Positions 57,321-64,000 of a DNA stretch of 64,000 nucleotides are shown in pieces. The stretch covers positions 3,159,367 through 3,223,366 of the forward strand of contig NZ_LT984884.1 in the NCBI RefSeq assembly GCF_900258515.1. Direction: 5' to 3'. The DNA is from Lentibacillus sp. Marseille-P4043. Lineage in GTDB: Bacteria > Bacillota > Bacilli > Bacillales > Amphibacillaceae. The stretch's first letter is position 1. Every line of letters begins with the position of its first letter. Below the pieces are notes generated by a model. It saw nothing but the letters and a program-made list of their open reading frames with translations, was not told the origin of the DNA and ran no database searches. A program made the translations under genes and the position numbers.

Positions 57321-57370
57321 AAAAAATACAATAACCGTTCTGTTTTAAAGAGAACGGTTATTGTATTTTT
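57321..57370. terminator. Terminator of the hydroxyproline operon
   Basis: AAAATACAATAACCGTTCT and its complement form a stem of about 20 base pairs with T-runs on both strands, between the operon and rpoN. Confidence 0.88.
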
Positions 57371-57374
57371 TCTT

Positions 57375-58859
57375 CTATTGTAAATTAACCCAAACACTTT
57401 TCACTTCCGTATAATTTTCCAATGCGTATGTTCCCATTTCCCGTCCAATCCCTGACTGTTTGTATCCGCCAAATGCCGCAGCAGGGTTTTCTTGATTGTA
57501 GTCGTTAATCCATACAGTTCCAGCTTTTAAGCGATGTGCCACTTGGTGACCAGTCTTAATATTTTCCGTCCATACACCTGCGGCTAAGCCATATAAACTA
57601 TCATTTGCTCGTCTAACGACTTCTTCCGTTGTATCAAATGGAAAGACGGTCACAACTGGCCCAAAAATTTCTTCTTTTGCAATTGTCATATCGTCTTCAA
57701 CATCCGCAAACACGGTCGGCTTGACAAAATAACCTTTGTCAAATTGCTTTTGCCCACCGGCAACAAGTCGAGCTCCTTCTTCTTTTCCTTTTTCAATATA
57801 ATGCAATACACGGTCATACTGTTCTTTGGAAACGAGTGGTCCCATATCTGTTTCTGGATCTAATCCATTACCTAGCTTCACTGCTTCTGCACGTTTTGCT
57901 AGTTCTTCAACCACACGATCATAATGCTTGCGGTGAACGAATACACGCGACCCTGCACTACAGTTTTGCCCGTGATTGTACATAATCCCTTCAAAAGCGC
58001 CTTCAATTGCCTTTTCCACATCAGCATTCTCTAAAATGATATTAGGAGATTTTCCACCAAGCTCAAGTGTGACATGTTTGACCGTGTCTGCTGCCTTGCG
58101 CATAATTTCTTTTCCAACAGTTGTCGATCCTGTGAAAGCAATTTTGTCAATATCATGATGGTCGACAATGGCTGCACCAGCAGATTCACCATAACCAGGT
58201 ACGAAATTAACCACCCCATCTGGGAATCCAGCCTCCTTGAATAACGTTGCTGCGTACAGTAACGAAAGCGGGGTTTGCTCTGCAGGCTTTAAAACGATTG
58301 TACATCCAGTAGCTAACGCCGCACCTAATTTCCAGGAAGCCATAGATAGTGGAAAGTTCCATGGAATAATCTGACCGACAACACCAACTGGCTCATGTCT
58401 TGTATAATTTAAATAATCATGAAAAATAGGAACGGTCTGACCAAGGACTTTCGTTGCCCAACCCGCATAATAACGGAAATGTTCTGCAGTTCCATCGATA
58501 TCATCTTCCAAAGCTACAGAATACAGCTTTCCATTATCCAAAGCTTCTAATTGTGCAAGCTCTTCTCTGTTCTGTTCAATTAAATCAGCAAGTTTGTAAA
58601 TCAAGTGAGAACGCTCTGCTGTACTTAGTTTAAGCCATTCCCCATCTTCAAATGCCTTTCGTGCAGCTTTTACCGCCTTATCAACATCCTCCGCTTGTGC
58701 TTCACTCACCTGTGCAAGCACTTCTTCTGTAGCCGGATTATACACATCAAATTTTTTACCACTGATCGCCGGAACAAATTCACCGTTAATATATAATTCC
58801 TTTTTTCCTTCTAAAAATTGTTTTACCTTTGGCTTTAACGTAGTTTCTAACGTAATCAT
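57375..58859 (-). CDS. Aldehyde dehydrogenase, likely 2-oxoglutarate semialdehyde
   Basis: A 494-residue NAD(P)-dependent aldehyde dehydrogenase. Visible parts are IIPWNFPLSMASWKLGAAL near residue 160, FTGSTTVG near 240, the general-base Glu in VTLELGGKSPN near 264 and the catalytic Cys in GQNCSAGSR near 298. By sequence it is close to DhaS/betaine-aldehyde types. Its place as last gene of a hydroxyproline operon suggests that it oxidises 2-oxoglutarate semialdehyde to 2-oxoglutarate; this is inference. GGGAGG precedes the ATG. Confidence 0.85.
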   Translation of the reverse strand: MITLETTLKPKVKQFLEGKKELYINGEFVPAISGKKFDVYNPATEEVLAQVSEAQAEDVDKAVKAARKAFEDGEWLKLSTAERSHLIYKLADLIEQNREELAQLEALDNGKLYSVALEDDIDGTAEHFRYYAGWATKVLGQTVPIFHDYLNYTRHEPVGVVGQIIPWNFPLSMASWKLGAALATGCTIVLKPAEQTPLSLLYAATLFKEAGFPDGVVNFVPGYGESAGAAIVDHHDIDKIAFTGSTTVGKEIMRKAADTVKHVTLELGGKSPNIILENADVEKAIEGAFEGIMYNHGQNCSAGSRVFVHRKHYDRVVEELAKRAEAVKLGNGLDPETDMGPLVSKEQYDRVLHYIEKGKEEGARLVAGGQKQFDKGYFVKPTVFADVEDDMTIAKEEIFGPVVTVFPFDTTEEVVRRANDSLYGLAAGVWTENIKTGHQVAHRLKAGTVWINDYNQENPAAAFGGYKQSGIGREMGTYALENYTEVKSVWVNLQ

Positions 58860-58943
58860 TCTTATTCCTCCCTTGAGTAATTTAGCTTCATTCAGTGGGG
58901 TATTGCTTTATCCCCATTGAATGTCCTGACTTTCAAACAAGTC

Positions 58944-59834
58944 TTATTCCGTAACAAGCAAGCTATTTAAAATTTCTTGAAGCTTCTGATCTTCTTCATC
59001 AGTCAATGGGAGACGTGGTTTACGTGATGGTCCACCTACTAACCCTTGTAAATCCATTGCCCGTTTTACAATTTGTACATATTTTCCAGTTCCCTCGATA
59101 AAATTGCAAAGTGGAAGAAGTCTATCATATAAATCCCATGCAGCATCAAGTTTGCCTTCTTGGACACTATTAAATAAATCAGTAGCCAATTTTGGCGCTA
59201 TGTTACCTGCTACGGAAATCCATCCAGTTGCACCCACCAAAAATGATTCTAATGCCAAATCGTCTGATCCGCAGAATGTTTTTATAAAGCCTTTCCCCTG
59301 TCTAGTTATATCGCGAACTTTCTGGATTTCTCCACTTGATTCTTTAATATGTGTAATATTATCAACATCGCGAGCAACGTTTAGGATTGTTTCTGTCCCA
59401 ATATCAACCCCCGATGTGAACGGATTATTGTAAATCATTACTGGAATGGTTACGGATTGTGCAACAGTTTTAAAATGTTCATAGATTTCATGATCTTTTG
59501 GATGTGCATAATACGAATTGATTAGCAGCGCTGCATCAGCACCAACATCCTCGGCATGTTTCGTATACTTCACCGCATCTGCTGTTGTTTCAGCAGCAGT
59601 ACCAACGATTAGTGGAATACGTCCTTTCACTTGTTCTACTGCTGCTTGTGCAACATTAAATTTTTCTTCCTTCGTTAAACTTACAAACTCTCCTGTACTT
59701 CCGTTTACAACGATCCCTGCTACATTCTCGCTAATAAAATGTTCGATATTCTGCTTTAACCCATTATAATTAACCTCACCATCTTGATTCATTGGTGTAA
59801 TAAGAACTGGAAATGCTCCCTCTAATTTTTTCAT
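58944..59834 (-). CDS. DapA-family lyase, likely pyrroline-4-hydroxy-2-carboxylate deaminase
   Basis: A 296-residue TIM-barrel aldolase-type enzyme. The Schiff-base lysine is in ITHIKESSG near residue 162, the tyrosine in VMIYNNPF near 135, and GSTGEF near 45 binds carboxylate. DapA itself makes lysine precursors, but the context (epimerase, FAD oxidase, aldehyde dehydrogenase) points to the deaminase of hydroxyproline breakdown that yields 2-oxoglutarate semialdehyde. GGGAGG precedes the ATG; 84 bases separate it from the dehydrogenase. Confidence 0.82.
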   Translation of the reverse strand: MKKLEGAFPVLITPMNQDGEVNYNGLKQNIEHFISENVAGIVVNGSTGEFVSLTKEEKFNVAQAAVEQVKGRIPLIVGTAAETTADAVKYTKHAEDVGADAALLINSYYAHPKDHEIYEHFKTVAQSVTIPVMIYNNPFTSGVDIGTETILNVARDVDNITHIKESSGEIQKVRDITRQGKGFIKTFCGSDDLALESFLVGATGWISVAGNIAPKLATDLFNSVQEGKLDAAWDLYDRLLPLCNFIEGTGKYVQIVKRAMDLQGLVGGPSRKPRLPLTDEEDQKLQEILNSLLVTE

Positions 59835-59868
59835 GTTATATTCCTCCCTAGATTGTAAGTTTTATAGA

Positions 59869-61290
59869 TTATGAATTTACTACTTCCTTGGCATCTTGAC
59901 CGTTTTGCTCAGTCTTTGTGTACCAAATAAATTTATTCGTGTAGCCATAGATCAGTGATATAACAATAACTAAAAAGTTAAACCAAAGGAAAGGTAGATA
60001 GGTTAGGGTTGATACCCCAAGTGTTGCAGCCATAAATACCCCTCCATCAGACCATGGAACCATTGGTGTTGTAACTGTCCCACCAGCTTCGGTATTTCGT
60101 GATAGTACGCGTCGATCAATGTTTAAGCGATCGTAATTTTCTTCGGTAATTTTACTAGCTGTAATGATGGATACATACGCGGCACCACCAAAGAAATTAC
60201 CGAAAAAGCCTGAAAGCATTGTCGTTAATGTAGTCTTACCGGCATTGTTTGCCCATGCTAGCATCGTATTACAAATGACCTGTAAAATACCTATTCTCTC
60301 CATCAATCCACCTACCCCAAGGGCAAATAGAATTAATACGATGACACCAAGCATGAATTCAATACCACCGCGATTTAATAGATTGTCAATGAACGCTACA
60401 CCAGATTCGATATTGTTACCTGAATATAGACTATTGACAGCGTCAAACGCGGAAACACCTTGGAAAAGAAAAGCCCATATAGATCCTAACAATGCACCAA
60501 ATAAAATTACTGGTATAGATGGCATTTTCAGTGCAAGCAACAGTATGACAATGACAGCTGGAATCAACATATACCACGAAATGTTAAAATACTCACTCAA
60601 TGATGCCATCGTTGATTCTGCTTGGCTTAGATCCCCATCCCCTTGATGAAAAAAGAACCCTGTACCGAGAAACAACAATCCTGCAATGACAAAGGCAGGC
60701 GCACTTACAAATAACATCGATTTAATGTGCTCAATTAAATTAACTTTTGATAGTGATGCAGTCATAACCGTCGTATCAGATAATGGTGAAAGTTTATCCC
60801 CGACATAACATCCAGAAATAACGGCACCAGCAACTAATGCGACTGGAAATCCAAAGCTGACCCCAATCCCCATCATAGCAATACCTGCAGTACCAGCAGA
60901 CCCAAACGATGTACCAGTTGCTAGTGACGTGATGGCACAAATAATAAATGCCGCCATCAAGAAAATACTTGGATCAATAATCGAAAGCCCGTAATAAATA
61001 ATACTTGGAACGACACCACCTGCTATCCATGTACCGATCAATGCACCAACGGAAATGAGGATAAGTACAGCCTCTAGCCCATCATATATCCCCTTCAAAA
61101 TACCCTTCTGCATTTCCGCATAGGTAAAGCCAATCCGAAGTCCGACTAGCATGATCATAAACCAGGTTGTTAGTAATGCGAGTTGAATTGGAAATTCAAA
61201 TTGAACGACAAACAGGAACATAATGACAATAAAACTAACCAGTACAAATAGTACCTCTGGCAACGTCGGTAACCTTTTTTCTGCGCTCAT
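59869..61290 (-). CDS. NhaC-family Na+/H+ antiporter
   Basis: A 473-residue carrier with about twelve helices. TGTSFGSAGTAGIAMMGIG near residue 125, GCYVGDKLSPLSDTT near 160 and GGTVTTPMVPWSDGG near 402 are conserved in NhaC. NhaC proteins exchange Na+ for H+; some relatives (MleN) exchange organic acids. Its place inside a catabolic operon suggests that it may instead handle a pathway substrate or product, or balance Na+-coupled uptake. Confidence 0.85.
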   Translation of the reverse strand: MSAEKRLPTLPEVLFVLVSFIVIMFLFVVQFEFPIQLALLTTWFMIMLVGLRIGFTYAEMQKGILKGIYDGLEAVLILISVGALIGTWIAGGVVPSIIYYGLSIIDPSIFLMAAFIICAITSLATGTSFGSAGTAGIAMMGIGVSFGFPVALVAGAVISGCYVGDKLSPLSDTTVMTASLSKVNLIEHIKSMLFVSAPAFVIAGLLFLGTGFFFHQGDGDLSQAESTMASLSEYFNISWYMLIPAVIVILLLALKMPSIPVILFGALLGSIWAFLFQGVSAFDAVNSLYSGNNIESGVAFIDNLLNRGGIEFMLGVIVLILFALGVGGLMERIGILQVICNTMLAWANNAGKTTLTTMLSGFFGNFFGGAAYVSIITASKITEENYDRLNIDRRVLSRNTEAGGTVTTPMVPWSDGGVFMAATLGVSTLTYLPFLWFNFLVIVISLIYGYTNKFIWYTKTEQNGQDAKEVVNS

Positions 61291-61374
61291 ATTTCACTCT
61301 CCTTTTTTAATCGTTGTCTTCCTTTCCATCAAGCAACCGTTTTCAAAATTAACACAATAATAACCCCCCTTTTG

Positions 61375-62295
61375 TTATTGCAATAAAAACCCATTTTGTA
61401 GTGGGTCTTCTTGGTCATAAATAAATTGATGTATGCCAGTTACAAAACCTTGTGTTTCAACAGAAAATCGGTTATTCGTTTCAGTTATGAATGTTGCTGT
61501 CAACTTACTGTCAAAAATACTGTAATTGGTAAGCTCTGTTAACGGTTTAGTCCCGTTCGACAATACGGTTAAAATAGCAAACGTACTGTCTATGCCTGGT
61601 GACCGTAAAATACTTCCATCCTTTTCAAACGTGACAGATCGTACCTCATTTCTTTTTTCATTATGAGGTTCCGTTATGACAATACCGTCAAATAGAATGC
61701 ACTTACTTCTCATTTGTTCCGCAGTTTCCATCCCCCACTTTTTAATAGAAGCTAAATCCTCCACCCTAATTCCTGCTATCGTTTCAGGTAGATCGTAAAT
61801 CAGGTAACTACGTGATTGATCGATTTCTACTAATCGGTAATCATCGGTAGTCTCAGCTAGCTGACATGCACCACTTTTAATTCGGGTAGTACAAACCTCT
61901 TGATTCTCAAAACTCGCGTAGACTGAATGAATGCCATTGACTGTATCAATGTCATAAACGTTATTTTCTTTTTTCGCCAAGTTACCTGTTTCCAATAAGG
62001 CTGTCACCGATGCAACCAATCCGGCGTACTTGAATTGCACATCATGATCATGATTCACAAAAACACATGCAAAATCAGCCGTGTTAGAAGGAATGACAAT
62101 ACAACCATTCATACCACGGTGTCCCCGAGGTTCATTCAACAACAATTCTTTTTCATGTCTATATTTTTCTTCAACAAGAGCTTGGTTTAATTCCAAATTT
62201 TTCTCGTGTAGTGTGATCGCTGAATGCACGATAATTCGAAATGCCTCACCTGCAACATGCGTATCAATTGTGGTAAACATTTTTTCAACATTCAT
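61375..62295 (-). CDS. Proline racemase family protein lacking both catalytic cysteines
   Basis: A 306-residue homologue of its neighbour: FTTIDTHVAGEAFRIIVHSA at the start, LLNEPRGHRGMNG near residue 51 and QGFVTGIHQFIYDQEDPLQN at the end are shared. Where racemases have MCGH it reads FKYA, and where they have SPCGTGT it reads SPGIDST, so both active-site Cys and the His are replaced. It is open, well started (GGAGGAGG) and 15 bases from the epimerase. It is probably not a racemase; a dehydratase, binding or partner role is possible. Confidence 0.8.
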   Translation of the reverse strand: MNVEKMFTTIDTHVAGEAFRIIVHSAITLHEKNLELNQALVEEKYRHEKELLLNEPRGHRGMNGCIVIPSNTADFACVFVNHDHDVQFKYAGLVASVTALLETGNLAKKENNVYDIDTVNGIHSVYASFENQEVCTTRIKSGACQLAETTDDYRLVEIDQSRSYLIYDLPETIAGIRVEDLASIKKWGMETAEQMRSKCILFDGIVITEPHNEKRNEVRSVTFEKDGSILRSPGIDSTFAILTVLSNGTKPLTELTNYSIFDSKLTATFITETNNRFSVETQGFVTGIHQFIYDQEDPLQNGFLLQ

Positions 62296-62310
62296 TTGTG
62301 CACCTCCTCC

Positions 62311-63333
62311 CTAATGGCCTTCCATCGGCGGAATAAGTAAATAGCCTTCTTTTAATGGATCTTTTTCGTTATAGAAGAAGCGATGCATCCCCATCACCCA
62401 GGCGGAACCTGTCACTTCCGGGATAACTGCTTCATGATCCTTGATAGCTGTTAATACTAGAATTTTTGCTTTAAAAAGCGTACCAACGATGCTTTCATAG
62501 ACGAATAGCTCATCTTTACCGATTTCATTTTTGCTGTACATGGTTGCCAATTTTGCAGAAGTTCCCGTACCACATGGAGAACGATCAATTCCACCAGGCG
62601 GAACAACAACAGTATTTTTGAGATCTGCCTCTGGATGGACCGGATCCGTATAAAACTCAATATGTGTTAAACCGTTAATAAAGGGATGTTCCGGATGGAC
62701 GATCTCTTCTTTTGCATTGATGGCATTCCGGATTGTAATTGCTTGATCAATAATCGTTGAAGCATTGTCTGTCGTTAAACCCAACCCTAATTTACGTGCA
62801 TCGATAATTCCATAAAAATTACCGCCATATGCAACATCACATTCGACATGGCCAATACCTTCTACATCAATTTCAACCCGTTTTAACAAAAAGGAAGGCA
62901 CATTTAGAAACGTTACTTCTTTCGCTATTCCATCTTCTACTTTGACTTTTACTTTTACCAAACCAGCCGGTGTATCCAAATTGATCATCGTATATGGTTC
63001 TTTCACCTCAATTAGCCCTGCTTCAACAAGCGCCGTACAGAAACCAATCGTATCGTGGCCACACATCGGTAAATAACCACCGGTCTCAATATAAATAACA
63101 CCAACATCTGCTTCTGGATGACATGGATTGACCATCAAGGCACCTGACATTACATCATGGCCGCGTGGTTCATTCATCAAAAATTTACGAATCCAATCAT
63201 AGTGCTCTTTCATATACAGCATCTTTTCCGACATCGTGTCACCCTTCAACTCTGGTAAACCGCTCAAAACCGTCCTTGTCGGATTTCCGCCAGTATGTGT
63301 GTCGATCGTGGTAAACAGTCGTTGAAACTTCAT
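62311..63333 (-). CDS. 4-hydroxyproline 2-epimerase
   Basis: A 340-residue proline racemase family enzyme with both catalytic cysteines: PMCGHDTIGF near residue 90 and DRSPCGTGTSA near 255. NEPRGHDVMSGAL near 55 is also conserved. In the context of an FAD oxidase and deaminase it should epimerise trans-4-hydroxy-L-proline to cis-4-hydroxy-D-proline; proline racemase is the alternative. The ATG abuts the stop codon of the upstream oxidase, so translation is coupled. Confidence 0.88.
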   Translation of the reverse strand: MKFQRLFTTIDTHTGGNPTRTVLSGLPELKGDTMSEKMLYMKEHYDWIRKFLMNEPRGHDVMSGALMVNPCHPEADVGVIYIETGGYLPMCGHDTIGFCTALVEAGLIEVKEPYTMINLDTPAGLVKVKVKVEDGIAKEVTFLNVPSFLLKRVEIDVEGIGHVECDVAYGGNFYGIIDARKLGLGLTTDNASTIIDQAITIRNAINAKEEIVHPEHPFINGLTHIEFYTDPVHPEADLKNTVVVPPGGIDRSPCGTGTSAKLATMYSKNEIGKDELFVYESIVGTLFKAKILVLTAIKDHEAVIPEVTGSAWVMGMHRFFYNEKDPLKEGYLLIPPMEGH

Positions 63334-64000
63334 TTAACTCCTCACCCTCTCTTTAAATCTGTCATGACGCAGTGCTTCTATTGGTATCGATGTTTCACTT
63401 CCAGAGATCAGTTCCTCAATCACTTTTCCAGTTACTGCCGCCAAACTAATACCATCCCCTTCATGTCCAGCCGCAATATAAAATCCTGGCACTTCATCCA
63501 CATGGGAAATGATAGGAAGATGATCCTCTGTCCATGGTCTTAAACCGGCATATGTCCGAATAACCGTCATGTCAGCCATTTTCGGATAGAATCGTACCGC
63601 CCGTTTCGCGATATACTTGGTTACTTCATGGTTTACATTTATGTCAAATCCGTTAAACTCCCGACTGCTTCCAATTAAAAAATTTTGACTTTCAGTAGGT
63701 TCGAACACCAATGCAACACCATATTTATCTGTTATGGGATCCACTATCCGTTCTCCGCCAAACTTAGAAATGAGATAGCCAAATTCCATTACCTTTCGAA
63801 GACCCACCGGCTGTTGTCTAGAAGCAACAATTAATTGTCCTTTTCTTGGTTTAATTGGAATATCGATATCAAGCATTTCACCAATGTACGGAGCCCACAC
63901 CCCACATGCATTGACAACTTTATTTGCTATGAAGGTTTCATTATTTGTTTCAATTACAAACCGGCCAGACGTATCTTTATTTATGTTTTTCACTTCTGTA
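63334..64000 (-). CDS. FAD-dependent D-hydroxyproline oxidase, C-terminal part
   Basis: The frame runs off the window edge; about 222 C-terminal residues are present. It has VVNACGVWAPYIGEM near the left end and the closing DAO-family blocks GLRPWTEDHLPIIS and GFYIAAGHEGDGISLAAVTG, in which FAD is bound. The N-terminal Rossmann GxGxxG lies beyond 64000. DadA-like enzymes oxidise D-amino acids; here cis-4-hydroxy-D-proline is the expected substrate, giving pyrroline-4-hydroxy-2-carboxylate. Confidence 0.85.
   Translation of the reverse strand, partial: TEVKNINKDTSGRFVIETNNETFIANKVVNACGVWAPYIGEMLDIDIPIKPRKGQLIVASRQQPVGLRKVMEFGYLISKFGGERIVDPITDKYGVALVFEPTESQNFLIGSSREFNGFDINVNHEVTKYIAKRAVRFYPKMADMTVIRTYAGLRPWTEDHLPIISHVDEVPGFYIAAGHEGDGISLAAVTGKVIEELISGSETSIPIEALRHDRFKERVRS

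Noticed and set aside
57375..64000. Sigma-54 control of the hydroxyproline operon suggested by the adjacent rpoN
   Set aside because: No TGGCAC-N5-TTGC site was found in the gaps of the operon and its upstream region is outside the window.

Overview
The window is chromosomal DNA from a low-GC, endospore-forming Bacillota, most likely a salt-tolerant Bacillaceae of the Oceanobacillus/Virgibacillus type. The reasons are AT-rich codon use, strong GGAGG-type ribosome sites with many TTG and GTG starts, spore genes (ylaJ, yjcZ, a spo0E-type phosphatase), a BCCT osmolyte carrier, an NhaC antiporter, and gene order that follows, in inverted direction, the Bacillus subtilis yku-ykr-ykt-yla-cta region (from memory). 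No plasmid, phage, CRISPR array, rRNA or tRNA gene was seen.

Layout. 1-664 holds a dispersed repeat and no gene. 680-10367 is the respiratory block: a YugN-type gene, an AI-2E-type permease, ctaM, and the ctaBCDEFG set for caa3 cytochrome oxidase divergent from ctaA. 10460-20917 carries pycA, ftsW, ylaN, ylaL, ylaJ, ylaI, ylaH, ylaF, an inositol-phosphatase gene, ykzI, yktB and yktA, broken up by two copies of a short inverted-repeat element. 20931-25110 has a nitronate monooxygenase, an SR1P-type micro-gene with two CcpN-like operators, a polysaccharide deacetylase and opuD. 25548-30341 is pdhABCD. 30746-36601 has ykyA, a perfect tandem repeat, def, a decayed ykrA, two overlapping micro-ORFs, rpoY-rnjA, a pyruvate oxidase remnant and ktrC. 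36668-42887 holds a bd-type oxidase (cydAB-like) with an Fnr-like palindrome upstream and a heterodimeric ABC exporter. 43117-53440 contains ykuV, ykuU, mscS, ykuS, an MFS exporter, cbpB/darB, hemolysin III, ykuE, sco, ykyB and a DMT permease. 53618-57199 has small genes (fbpB, spo0E-like, yjcZ), signal peptidase I and rpoN. 57375-64000 is a hydroxyproline catabolic operon cut by the window edge.

How the genes fit together. Terminal oxidases dominate: caa3 structural genes, heme A synthesis (ctaA, ctaB), assembly factors (ctaG, ctaM), a Sco copper chaperone and a second, bd-type oxidase. Central pyruvate metabolism is represented by pyruvate dehydrogenase, pyruvate carboxylase and a pyruvate oxidase remnant. 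CbpB/DarB, whose B. subtilis counterpart binds c-di-AMP and controls PycA, and the K+ channel subunit KtrC suggest c-di-AMP/osmotic links. The last operon should turn trans-4-hydroxy-L-proline into 2-oxoglutarate. It also carries a proline-racemase homologue in which both catalytic cysteines appear to be replaced.

Most promising second looks: the cysteine-less racemase paralogue, the SR1P gene with twin CcpN-like sites, the overlapping micro-ORFs upstream of rpoY, the inverted-repeat element whose copies share ends but not cores, and the Fnr-like box before cydA.
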